From: Mxb001 sp046046455
GTDB lineage: Bacteria > Actinomycetota > Actinomycetes > S36-B12
DNA length: 64,000 bases
NCBI GenBank assembly: GCA_046046455.1
Contig: JBJOJS010000095.1
Coordinates: 1 to 64,000 of the forward strand
Reading direction: 5' to 3'
Made by a program: the position numbers and the translations under genes. This document shows, in pieces, positions 7,628 through 15,938 of this stretch (position 1 is the stretch's first letter; every line of letters begins with the position of its first letter). The notes beneath the pieces were generated by a model. That model had not been told where the DNA came from. It saw nothing but the letters and a program-made list of their open reading frames with translations, and did not search any database.

Positions 7628-8511
7628 GATCCCACGCTCACCGATTCGTCGGACGAAATTTCATGGCGCCGTCCGCGCCAGTAGGCGTAGGCAGCACCGA
7701 GGATGAGAAGGGCACCCGCCACGAGCGCGATCATCCGCCATGACGAGTCCTCGGAGGTCGGTGACGCGCTCGAGGAGGACGTCCCCGTCAGTGCCACGGC
7801 GGTCGGGTCGCTGCCCGTCACTTCCTGAGCGGGCAGAGCGGCATCCTCGGCACCCGGATCTGCGGCGCCCGCACTGCCAGCTGCCTGACCACCCTCTCCT
7901 GAGCCGCTGCCCGACTGATCCCTCTCCTGACCCTGCGACCCAGCACCCGAGGACTCCTGGGCCGCATCGGATGTCGAGTCGGATCCCGCATCGCCAGGCA
8001 CAGTCGCGGAAGACTCCTGGGCAGGGTCGGGAGTGGACACGAACTCCGCCACCGGCGTCGCGGCTGCCCCCAGAGCGACGTAGCTATCGCCCTTGATGCG
8101 CAGCGCACCCGTGAAGGTCTGCAGGTCCTGCAGGTCGAGGCGATTGCGACAGGCGAAGACGAGGTCGTAGGTGCCCTTAGGAGTGCTCACGCCATGGGAG
8201 ACGAAGAACTCCCGCAGGGTACGGGCCAGTGGCACCGCATGATGCCCCGGGTAGATCGCCGGCTCGAGTACAGCGAGCTCCGTGTTGCCGACGGCGTTGC
8301 CCGCCGTCACAGGATCGATGCCCGCGCCGCGGACAGCCACGACGAAGGTGACTCCCTGCGAGCACACACCCGAGGTCACGACGTCCATGGGGGTGTCCAA
8401 AGTGCCTTCGGCAGGGACGATCGCCAACGTCCCCTCACCCGCTGCGGACGCCGGCGAAGCCCAGGAGAGCACCGCGAAGCACGCGACCGCGGCCGCAACT
8501 GCCTTCCTCAT
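7624..8511 (-). CDS. Membrane-anchored surface protein of the pst operon
   Basis: The 295-residue protein has a signal peptide (residues 1-23, ending ASPASAA), a folded N-terminal domain to about residue 145, a long Ser/Gly/Ala/Asp-rich low-complexity linker (about 150-260), and a C-terminal membrane helix with a basic tail (IALVAGALLILGAAYAYWRG). The N-terminal domain shares VVTS, a following Cys, GAG, VGNT, PxGxYxL and a late CR..LD pattern with the next gene upstream (8574-9371), so the two are paralogous. The ribosome-binding site GAGGAG supports ATG 8511. No enzyme motif is visible. It looks like a wall-spanning stalk displaying a small domain; the ligand is unknown. Confidence 0.7.
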   Translation of the reverse strand: MRKAVAAAVACFAVLSWASPASAAGEGTLAIVPAEGTLDTPMDVVTSGVCSQGVTFVVAVRGAGIDPVTAGNAVGNTELAVLEPAIYPGHHAVPLARTLREFFVSHGVSTPKGTYDLVFACRNRLDLQDLQTFTGALRIKGDSYVALGAAATPVAEFVSTPDPAQESSATVPGDAGSDSTSDAAQESSGAGSQGQERDQSGSGSGEGGQAAGSAGAADPGAEDAALPAQEVTGSDPTAVALTGTSSSSASPTSEDSSWRMIALVAGALLILGAAYAYWRGRRHEISSDESVSVGS

Positions 8512-8528
8512 CCCGGCTCCTCGTGGTG

Positions 8529-8567
8529 CGAGTGGGACCGGGGCATGAGATGCCCCGGTCCCACTCG
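8529..8567 (-). terminator. Strong hairpin inside the pst operon
   Basis: An 18-bp perfect stem (8529-8546 with 8550-8567) with the three-base loop GAG lies between two genes of the same operon. It has no U-tract. It may act as a partial terminator or an mRNA-stability element that sets expression of the upstream binding-protein genes above that of the distal pseudosortase and pstB. Confidence 0.75.
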
Positions 8568-8573
8568 GTGGAA

Positions 8574-9371
8574 CTACTTCTTGGCGATGGTGACACTCGC
8601 CGAAGCGGTGCCATCGGTATAGCCGTCCGCCTTGGCCGTGACCGTGACGGTGACCTTCTTACCCTTGTCAGCAGCCGCCACCTTGTAGGTGTTCTTGGTG
8701 CTGACGACCTTGGTGCCGACCTTCCACGAGTAGGCGTAGGAGGTGGGCGTGGTCGACCAGGTGCCATTGCTCACCTTGAGGGTCTGGCCTGCCTTGGCCG
8801 TGCCGGTGATCTTCGGCTTCGTGACGTTGGTGATCGGCGACGGCGCACCCTCCTTGAACGTGAGGGTGGCTCCGTCGATGATCGTCACCGTGGTCGAGAA
8901 GGACGAAATCGCCTTCGGGTCGAGCTTGGCGCGGCACTCCAGCGTGAGGGTGTAGGCCCCACTCGGAAGCTTGGCGTCCTTGTTCTCCGCCTTGACCATG
9001 CTGAAGAGCTTGCTCAGCGGTGTGCGGATCGGCGAGGTCGACTCACCGGAGGACCCCGCGGCCGAGAGCGCCGTGTTGCCCACCATGTAGTTGACGTCCT
9101 CGTACGTCGGCCCCGTGGAGCCTGGGCCGGGGACGGCGTACTGCACGCCCGCACCCGTCAGCTTGACCACGAAGTGCGTGGCCGAGGCATCGGAGCAGCC
9201 GGCCGAGGTGACGACGGATACCGGGTCAGCCCCGGTGCCCGACGACGGCTCGAGCTTCAGCGTGCCCGTGGTGCCCGCACTCGCCGCAGGGGCCACGAGG
9301 GCCATGCCTGCGGCAGCGAGTGCGGTGGCAGCCAGGGCCGCTGCGCCCGCGCGCATGATTCGAATGCTCAT
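8574..9371 (-). CDS. Secreted protein with paralogous N-domain and Ig-like C-domain
   Basis: The 265-residue protein has a signal peptide ending near VAPAASA, an N-terminal domain homologous to that of the neighbouring 295-residue protein (VVTSAGCSD, LTGAGV, MVGNTAL, SGAYTLTLECRAKLD), and a C-terminal Ig-like domain of the actinobacterial type (VTKPKITGTAKAGQTLKV, GTWS, PTSYAYSWKVG). Unlike its paralogue it has no membrane anchor, so it is probably released or held by partners. ATG 9371 was chosen because AAGGAG precedes it; the longer frame upstream overlaps the previous gene. The function is unknown; the context suggests a part in extracellular phosphate capture. Confidence 0.7.
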   Translation of the reverse strand: MSIRIMRAGAAALAATALAAAGMALVAPAASAGTTGTLKLEPSSGTGADPVSVVTSAGCSDASATHFVVKLTGAGVQYAVPGPGSTGPTYEDVNYMVGNTALSAAGSSGESTSPIRTPLSKLFSMVKAENKDAKLPSGAYTLTLECRAKLDPKAISSFSTTVTIIDGATLTFKEGAPSPITNVTKPKITGTAKAGQTLKVSNGTWSTTPTSYAYSWKVGTKVVSTKNTYKVAAADKGKKVTVTVTAKADGYTDGTASASVTIAKK

Positions 9372-9400
9372 GTCATTTTCTCCTTGGTCTGCGCGTCGGA

Positions 9401-10399
9401 TTAGCTGCGGCTCGAGGTGTCGCCGCAGGTGGTCGCCAGCACGCCGAAGCCCTGCTGAGCGATGACTGCGGACTGCTTGCACACCAGCGAGTCCTTGCCG
9501 ACGAAGACCTGGTACTCCTTCGACGCGGTGTCGGTGACCTTCGTGGTCGGGACGACGTTGAAGACGTCGCGGCTGTAGACGCTCGAGGTGTTGAGCAGGG
9601 TGGGAGCCTGGTCGCCCAGGACACCCAGCACGCTCATGCCGCGACGATCGGGGGCAGCGCCTGTGGCCTGCGCCTGCCAGACGGCGATCGAGTAGGGCTG
9701 GATCTCGTTGGCCTTGAGCTGGCGACCGTCGTGCTCCTGCGTGTACTCAGCCCCGGTGCCGCCCGCCGACTTGGGCTTGAGGCAGGGGTAGGTGCCCGCG
9801 GTGATCTGGTCCTCGGTGATGCCGAAGCGACCGAGCCAGTAGGAGCGCGTGCCCGAGCCCGCCTGCGGGAGCACCGGCACGATGCTGGTGTTCTCGCACT
9901 TGTAGATCGAGGTGAGCTCGGCGACGCTGAGCGACTTCGGCACCGAACCGTCGGAGCGCACCGCGAAGGTCACAGCATCCTTGGCGAAGGGGATCCAGGT
10001 GTAGCCGGTCGGAGACGAGGAGCTCTTCGCCGAGGACGACCGGGCGAACTGGATGCAGCCGTCGCCCGCCTTGACGCTGGCGTCGAGCACCTTGACGCCG
10101 TTGCTGGAGCCGTTGGCCGCCGCACGGGTGAAGGTGCACTTGGCGTCGGCCTTGGTCTGGAAGGTCTCGGTCGTGCTCGAGCTCGCGTTGTAGGAGCCGA
10201 TGACCTTGACGTCGTTGATCTTCACGACCTGCGACAGGGCCTGGACGAGGTCCATGGTCGTGTCCGAGCCGACACCGACGAGGTCGCGGTACTGGGGCGG
10301 ACCATCCGGGTCTGCGGACGCGGTGGGGATGACGGCCAGCATGAGGCTGAGCGCGCCGGCGCCCGCCGCGGCCGCGATGAGTGCCTTCTTTGCGTTCAC
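9401..10399 (-). CDS. Secreted PstS-like phosphate-binding protein
   Basis: This 332-residue protein has a signal peptide (residues 1-29, IPTASA) and a type-2 periplasmic binding fold. LVGVGSDTTMDLVQAL resembles the first phosphate-binding loop of PstS (GSDTT), and LPQAGSGTRSYWLGRFG resembles the second (AGSGTR). Four or more cysteines suggest disulfides. There is no lipobox or membrane helix, so it is soluble outside the cell or attached through partners. It is a second binding protein, distinct from the anchored PstS, encoded between the 850-residue surface protein and the Ig-like protein. It may pass phosphate on to PstS or bind another oxyanion. Confidence 0.78.
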   Translation of the reverse strand: MNAKKALIAAAAGAGALSLMLAVIPTASADPDGPPQYRDLVGVGSDTTMDLVQALSQVVKINDVKVIGSYNASSSTTETFQTKADAKCTFTRAAANGSSNGVKVLDASVKAGDGCIQFARSSSAKSSSSPTGYTWIPFAKDAVTFAVRSDGSVPKSLSVAELTSIYKCENTSIVPVLPQAGSGTRSYWLGRFGITEDQITAGTYPCLKPKSAGGTGAEYTQEHDGRQLKANEIQPYSIAVWQAQATGAAPDRRGMSVLGVLGDQAPTLLNTSSVYSRDVFNVVPTTKVTDTASKEYQVFVGKDSLVCKQSAVIAQQGFGVLATTCGDTSSRS

Positions 10400-10413
10400 T
10401 GTGTTCCCTTTCC

Positions 10414-12966
10414 TTACGGTGTCCGACGCGGTTCCGCGACGGGGTCTGTGGATCCTGCGAGGGCAGGAGTGGTGGAGCGCATGAGCCGCTGGCCCAGCAC
10501 GGCAGCGACGAGCAGGGCAGCACCTCCGGCGATGAGCAACAGCACAGCGAGGTAGCGGACGAGGCCGACGGGCGTCGTCGGTGTCGTAGGCAGTGCCGCG
10601 GCCACGAGCGAGTCATCGACCGACACCGCAGCGGTCTCCTCGACGACGACCTCCTCCTCGGACGTCGTCTCCTCGACCACCGTCTCGGTGTCGCCCGAGG
10701 CGTCGGTGGTCTCGGTCACGGTCGTGGTGTCCGTGTACGTCGTATCGGTGTACGTCGTATCGGTATACGTCGTATCGGTTGTCACGTCCGTTGTCGTATC
10801 GGTGGTGATGTCCGTCGTCGTATCGGTCGTGGTGTCCGTGGTCGTGCCCGATCCGCCATCGTCGGGAATCGGCTTGCCGGCCTGCTTGACGATCGCCGCG
10901 GCCACCTTCGTGGCGGCAGCGCGTGCGTCCTCGGGGAGGGGGACGTAGCCCGGGGGCAGCTGTCCGGTGGAATCGCCCACCACCTGCCCGGGGCCCACGG
11001 CGTAGTCGATGAATCGGGCGTACTCCGCCGCAGCGGCCTTCGTGAGGCTCGGCGGCGACGTCATGGCATAGACGAACGAAGCGAGGGGGTAGGCCCCTGC
11101 CACCTTCTTGCCGGGGTCGGGCTGCTCGATCTCCTTGACCTCGGTCGGCACAGCGGCAGACCCTGCCTTGCTGATGGACTGGTCCGTAGGGGCGATGTAC
11201 TCGCCATCCGCATTGCGCAGCAGAGCGGCGTTCAGCGCGAAGCGGCCGGTGAGTGCGGAGTCGGTCAACGTGATGATCGCTCGCTTGCCGGGCTCCTGAG
11301 CGGGGGTGCGCTTGTTGCCCGGCGGGATGGCGGTCGGGTCGTAGATGCCCGTTGACAGGGTGTCGCCTCGGCTGGCCGCCCGTGCCCCCGAGTAGAGGTC
11401 GGCGGAGTAGGGCACGAGATCGAAGGTGCACATGGGCACGACGCGGTCCGCGTAGGTGACGCACACGTTATCGGCGCGAGGGAAGTCCGAGCGCGGGAAC
11501 GTCGTCTTCTTGTAGACCGGGTTGATCTTGGTGCCCCAGGGATCTTCCTTGCCCTCGAGGAAGGCCCGGGCATCCTTGTCGGCCCAGATCCACTCCCACA
11601 CCAGTCGCGCAGTGTCCGAATCACCCGAGGGCGTCATGATGTGCCCGAGAGCGGGGATGCGGAGTTCCTTGAACTGCGGATTCAACTCCAGGAACTCCGG
11701 GTCGGTGGCGAGGTCCCAGGGGTTGTCCTCGACGCGCTTGGGGTCAGGGGCGGCGTCGTAACGATAGGTCTGCGTGAGCAGCTTGGCCACGAGACGCTGG
11801 TTGAGCTTGATGCCCGCAAGACGCTGGCCGTCACGTGCACGCACGGACTCAGGAGCCAGGCTTGAGGACTGGCTCTCGAGATTGAAGGAGATCGTGACAC
11901 CCGACAGGGCGATCGGGGCGTAGACCACCGGATGCTGCGGGCTCACCGCCTCGGGGGCTAGGCCGCGCTCGACGAAGGTGAGATCCGGCGCCGGGCTCTG
12001 GGACTTCTGTCGAGCGGCTTCATCGCTCAGGGCCACGAAACTGAAGTTGCCGTCGCCGTCGGCGCAGAGAGTGGGCTGCCACCGGCTGACCGCCTCGGCA
12101 ATCCGATCGGTCCCGAGGAGGGGAATCTCGTCGCGCCCGATCGGGCAGGCAAGGCCGATGGGCTGGAACTCCATCGGGAAGACGATGCGATGGGCCCAGT
12201 TCGATGCGGACAGCGGTGTCGTGTCGAGGGGATTGCCCGTGTTGGTGCCCCGCACCGATCCGTCGACCTCGGTCTTGCCCCGGGGCACGACCACCAGCCA
12301 GCACAGCGGCGTCTCGCCGTCGCGGGTCTGCCCGCAGCCCAGGCCCGGTGACTCGACACCCGTCTGGACCTCGAAGTACTCCTCGCCCGTGCCATCCGGG
12401 CGGATGCGAGCGTGATTGACCTCGTTGGAGGTGTAGCGGTCGAAGAATTCGCTCTTCGGGCCGGTCGACGTCTTGCCGGTCCATGACTCGAAGGGGATGT
12501 AGGAGATCCCGTCGACATTCCAGTCGGGATTGTCCTTCTCCTTGGGATCGACGACACCGCTCGTGGTGAGCTGCCGCGAGTTGGTGTTCTGACCGCCGTT
12601 CCATGCGCGCTGGCCGCCGTATTGGCACTTCTCGCGCGGGGGACCATCCTCGGCGGTGCCTCCCCAGCACTGCATGATCTGGAGATAGTTGATGCCGAGG
12701 TTGCCGAACTCCGGCTTCGTGGGCTGCCCACCCGTCCACGAGATCCGGACCACCTGATTGACGAGGTCCTGGGTCTGGCTCACGGTGACCTTGAGGTCCG
12801 CGAAATCGCCCTTGCCGGACTTGGTGACGGCGCTGTCGGTGTTGCGCACATGCACGGTACCGTCACGACCGACGTCGGATGCCCCCGCGATCGGCGCCAT
12901 GGCGATGAAGGCGCCGGACGCGATCATGGCCAGGCCCGCGGCCGACGCAAGCGACTTGCGGATCAT
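10414..12966 (-). CDS. Large membrane-anchored PstS-related surface protein
   Basis: The 850-residue protein has a signal peptide (about 1-29), a long cysteine-containing extracellular region and, around residues 620-700, a segment typical of the PstS C-terminal lobe (AGAYPLASFVYAM and GYVPLPEDARAAATKVAAAI). After this comes a Thr/Asp repeat (about 708-757), an acidic stretch, LPTTP, and a membrane helix (about 801-825) with a basic tail. LPTTP before the helix looks like a degenerate sortase signal. The gene overlaps the end of pstS by four bases. It appears to be a very large phosphate-binding-like protein on a stalk. Residues 30-600 are not recognised beyond the binding-protein-like end. 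It could be an adhesin-like or polyphosphate-binding variant. Confidence 0.72.
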   Translation of the reverse strand: MIRKSLASAAGLAMIASGAFIAMAPIAGASDVGRDGTVHVRNTDSAVTKSGKGDFADLKVTVSQTQDLVNQVVRISWTGGQPTKPEFGNLGINYLQIMQCWGGTAEDGPPREKCQYGGQRAWNGGQNTNSRQLTTSGVVDPKEKDNPDWNVDGISYIPFESWTGKTSTGPKSEFFDRYTSNEVNHARIRPDGTGEEYFEVQTGVESPGLGCGQTRDGETPLCWLVVVPRGKTEVDGSVRGTNTGNPLDTTPLSASNWAHRIVFPMEFQPIGLACPIGRDEIPLLGTDRIAEAVSRWQPTLCADGDGNFSFVALSDEAARQKSQSPAPDLTFVERGLAPEAVSPQHPVVYAPIALSGVTISFNLESQSSSLAPESVRARDGQRLAGIKLNQRLVAKLLTQTYRYDAAPDPKRVEDNPWDLATDPEFLELNPQFKELRIPALGHIMTPSGDSDTARLVWEWIWADKDARAFLEGKEDPWGTKINPVYKKTTFPRSDFPRADNVCVTYADRVVPMCTFDLVPYSADLYSGARAASRGDTLSTGIYDPTAIPPGNKRTPAQEPGKRAIITLTDSALTGRFALNAALLRNADGEYIAPTDQSISKAGSAAVPTEVKEIEQPDPGKKVAGAYPLASFVYAMTSPPSLTKAAAAEYARFIDYAVGPGQVVGDSTGQLPPGYVPLPEDARAAATKVAAAIVKQAGKPIPDDGGSGTTTDTTTDTTTDITTDTTTDVTTDTTYTDTTYTDTTYTDTTTVTETTDASGDTETVVEETTSEEEVVVEETAAVSVDDSLVAAALPTTPTTPVGLVRYLAVLLLIAGGAALLVAAVLGQRLMRSTTPALAGSTDPVAEPRRTP
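10710..10845 (-). repeat. Thr/Asp codon repeat in the large surface protein
   Basis: The DNA repeats short units that read TTDT, TTDI and TYTD on the minus strand; the unit GTCGTATCGGTGTAC (plus strand) recurs nearly unchanged around 10738-10770. It encodes an extended Thr/Asp-rich stalk. Near-identical copies suggest recent expansion, so length variation between strains is likely. Confidence 0.8.
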
Positions 12967-14663
12967 GCGTCACCGCCGGTGCGCTTGGCTGCCATGTAGC
13001 GCGCCACGAGTGGCGGGGCGAAGAGCAGGGCCAGCACGACGACGAACGTCGCGACCAGCAGACCCGTGTAGGGACCCCAGCCTGAGCTTGCCTCGGTCGA
13101 CACCGGGATCCCGGCGACGTAGGCGCCGCCCGTCACGCCTGTGGCCGCCGCGGCCGCGGCCGGATCGACGATGACCTCGCCCGTCGTCGGGTCGACGGCT
13201 GTCGGATCGGCCGCGATGACCTGACCGGTCTCGGGATCCACGACAACGGCCGCGCCTCCCGCATCGACGGTGACGTCGGTCACAGCCCCGCCGGCGGTGC
13301 CTCCCCCCGTCGTGCCTCCCCCTGACGTCGTGCCGCCGGTCGTGCCCCCGGTCGTGCCGCCACCCGAACCACCACCCGAACCACTACCCGAACCTCCACC
13401 GGAACCACCGCCGGCTGCGCCACCCTCAGCAGCCGTGCCGCACTGGGTCGGACCCTTGGCGTCACACGCCGGAGGCTGGGGCGCGGTCTTGGCGAGGGTG
13501 TTGGTGCCATCCGCGGAGAAGGTGGGGTTCTTGCAGTTCGCGATGTTGATGTTCTCCGGGATAGCCCCGGGAATGCGCTTGATCTGATCGAAGCCCGCCT
13601 TGACCAGATTGATCGGCAGCGGCGAGTACCCCAGGGCATCGGCCTGCTGCTGACCCTGGCAGAGGAAGTAGTTGGCGAAGTCCGCGAGGGTGTTGCCCTT
13701 CTCATTGCTGAAGCCGTTGTCCAGGCTCGTAGGGATCACCATGTAGCTGTACGACGAGAGCGGGTAGGCCCGCTTGTCGCTGCTGGCGTAGACACCGCTG
13801 AGGTTGGACGTCAGGTCCGAATTGATCTTGGCACCCAGAAGTCCCACGGCGACAGCCTCCGCCGTCGGCAGGACGTAGTAGCCTGACTTGTTCAGCACCT
13901 TCGCGGCGGGGAAACCCGCAGCCTTGGCGTAGGAGTACTCGACGTACGTGATGGCCCCGACGCTCTGATCCTGCTTGACATAGCCGGAGACACCGAGCGA
14001 GCCACTCTGCGCGACGAAGCCAGGGCCGCTCGGGAAGTTCGAGGTGAAGCCGCACGGGGTGCCGCGACCGACCTTCTGGCAGTAGGCATTCCAGATGTCG
14101 GGGTACATCGCGGCAAGCCACGCCGTGAACTGGGCCGTCGTACCGGAGCCGTCCGAACGCACGACCGGGACGACCTTGATGGGAGGCAGGGTCAGGCCGG
14201 GGTTGTCGGCCTTGATCGCCGCGTCATCCCACTTCGTGATGACGCCCGTGAAGATCTTGGCGATCGTGTCACCCGAGAGCCGAAGCTGCGTGACGCGGTT
14301 GGGCCCGATCTTGAGGTTGTACATGAACGCCGTGCCACCGGCGACGATCGGCATGTAGGCGAAGGGACGCGTCGGCAACGGATCGACGACGCTGCCGTCC
14401 TTCAGGCCGTAGGGGATCTCAGAGACCGCGAAGTCGACGGTCCCGTTGCGGAACTGGTTGCGGCCATCCGAGGAGCCCGATGCCTGGTAGTCGATACGCA
14501 TGCCGTACTGGTTGACGTTGCGTCGCCACTGGTCCATGGCGTTCGCGCTCCAGGTCGAGCCCGAGCCGGACACGGGCACGTAGCTGGCGGCTGACGCCGG
14601 CAGGATGGGGCTTACGAGCACGGCGCCGAGGGCAAGGACGACGACGCTGAGGACGCGCTTCAT
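12963..14663 (-). CDS. pstS: Phosphate-binding protein PstS with stalk and membrane anchor
   Basis: This is a 566-residue PstS. The signal peptide ends near residue 25; VSGSGSTWSANAMDQWRRN and VVRSDGSGTTAQFTAWLAA supply the phosphate-binding loops, and ALGYSPLPINLVKAGFDQI closes the domain near residue 375. Unlike lipoprotein PstS it has no lipobox. A Gly/Ser/Thr-rich linker (about 410-460), an Ala/Val/Asp segment and a C-terminal membrane helix (about 530-553) with a basic tail follow instead. It is thus tethered by its C terminus at the end of a flexible stalk. The start overlaps pstA by four bases (ATGA), so the two are translationally coupled. Confidence 0.93.
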   Translation of the reverse strand: MKRVLSVVVLALGAVLVSPILPASAASYVPVSGSGSTWSANAMDQWRRNVNQYGMRIDYQASGSSDGRNQFRNGTVDFAVSEIPYGLKDGSVVDPLPTRPFAYMPIVAGGTAFMYNLKIGPNRVTQLRLSGDTIAKIFTGVITKWDDAAIKADNPGLTLPPIKVVPVVRSDGSGTTAQFTAWLAAMYPDIWNAYCQKVGRGTPCGFTSNFPSGPGFVAQSGSLGVSGYVKQDQSVGAITYVEYSYAKAAGFPAAKVLNKSGYYVLPTAEAVAVGLLGAKINSDLTSNLSGVYASSDKRAYPLSSYSYMVIPTSLDNGFSNEKGNTLADFANYFLCQGQQQADALGYSPLPINLVKAGFDQIKRIPGAIPENINIANCKNPTFSADGTNTLAKTAPQPPACDAKGPTQCGTAAEGGAAGGGSGGGSGSGSGGGSGGGTTGGTTGGTTSGGGTTGGGTAGGAVTDVTVDAGGAAVVVDPETGQVIAADPTAVDPTTGEVIVDPAAAAAATGVTGGAYVAGIPVSTEASSGWGPYTGLLVATFVVVLALLFAPPLVARYMAAKRTGGDA

Positions 14664-15937
14664 CGGGAGTCTCCGAAGTCGAGGGATCGGGGGCTAGACG
14701 AAGGTCCCGCGGCAGCCTCCTGCGATGCCACCCGAGAGGCCTCGCGCTTGGTGAACCTTTGGGAATCCTCGCGTGAACGCTTCGCCCGACGCTTCTGCTG
14801 GGACTTCGACAGATTGCCGGGGCCACGGCCGCCGATGATGCGGGCGATGATGAAGAGGATGAGGACCAGGAACATCAGCACGGCCGCCGTACCGAATCCG
14901 CGGGCGATCATCGTGGGCTCGGGCGACTTGACGAACTCGAAGGTCGCCAGGGGCAGGGAGACCATCGGGCCCGTCGTCGGGTTGAGGTTGAGGGCCGCGG
15001 TGAAGCCTGCGGTCAGTAGGACGGGCGATGTCTCACCGACCCCGCGTGCGGTGCCGAGGATGATAGCGGTCATCAGACCCGAGCGAGCGGTGGGCAGCGT
15101 GACGTGCCACACGGTCCGCCACTGCCCTGCCCCGAGGGCGTAGGCCGCTTCCTTGAGGTTGCCCGGCACGAGTCGGAGGACGACATCGGAGGCACGGATG
15201 ATGATGGGAAGCATCATCACGCTGATCGCCATAGCCGCGGCGAGCCCGGACTTGTCGAATCCAAGGATGAGGATGAGTGACGCGTAGATGAACAGACCCG
15301 CAACGATGGAGGGCAGTGCGGTCATCGCCTCGGAGATGGTGCGCACGAATCGGGCGAAGGGCCCCGGGATCTCGTTCATGTAGACCGCGCAGGCCACCCC
15401 GAGGGGGATCACGATCGCGAGCGCGATGGTGATCATGATGAGGGTGCCGAGGATCGCGTGGAGGATGCCACCGGCCGTTAGCGGATCGAGCGGGCCGGCA
15501 TTCTGCATGTCCTGCGTGAAGAAGTTGAGGTTCGTGAGCGCTTCCCAACCGCGGATCACCGTGAAGCTGACGACGAAGATGAGCGCCATCAGCAGTGTGA
15601 AGGCCAGGCTGTGGATGAGCACGGCCGCGAGGCGGTCCTTGACGGCCGAGAAGTCCTCGTCCAGGGACACGAGTACGGCGTAGAGCGCTACGAAGCCCAA
15701 GTAGGCGACCGCGAGGAAGCCGAGCCACCCGCTGAAGGGCAGCAGGGTGAAGAGCAGCGCGGCGAAGCCGACGCCGGCGACGGCGGCGCCGGAGAGCGAC
15801 AGCACGTCCGACCGGCGGAAGCCGCCGATGCGGCGCGGCTTGAGATCCGGCGGGGTCGGAGTGCGCTGCGGCAGCGTGGTCTTGCGCCCAGTCGTGCCCG
15901 AGGCGAGCTTGTCGAGGTCGTCGATGGAGGCGGTCAT
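14660..15937 (-). CDS. pstA: Phosphate ABC transporter permease PstA
   Basis: This 425-residue permease has an N-terminal cytoplasmic extension, about six to eight membrane helices and the binding-protein-dependent transport signature (EAAYALGAGQWRTVWHVTLP). MNEIPGPFARFVRTISEAMTA carries the Arg/Glu-rich segment typical of PstA. It is longer than the usual 280-300 residues because of added N-terminal helices and a basic, Arg/Ser-rich C-terminal tail (about 380-425), which may face the cytoplasm. It lies one base after pstC. Confidence 0.94.
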   Translation of the reverse strand: MTASIDDLDKLASGTTGRKTTLPQRTPTPPDLKPRRIGGFRRSDVLSLSGAAVAGVGFAALLFTLLPFSGWLGFLAVAYLGFVALYAVLVSLDEDFSAVKDRLAAVLIHSLAFTLLMALIFVVSFTVIRGWEALTNLNFFTQDMQNAGPLDPLTAGGILHAILGTLIMITIALAIVIPLGVACAVYMNEIPGPFARFVRTISEAMTALPSIVAGLFIYASLILILGFDKSGLAAAMAISVMMLPIIIRASDVVLRLVPGNLKEAAYALGAGQWRTVWHVTLPTARSGLMTAIILGTARGVGETSPVLLTAGFTAALNLNPTTGPMVSLPLATFEFVKSPEPTMIARGFGTAAVLMFLVLILFIIARIIGGRGPGNLSKSQQKRRAKRSREDSQRFTKREASRVASQEAAAGPSSSPRSLDFGDSR

Positions 15938-15938
15938 G

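Noticed and set aside
10722..10850. CRISPR-like array
   Set aside because: The repeats are in-frame Thr/Asp codons without unique spacers, inside a coding region.
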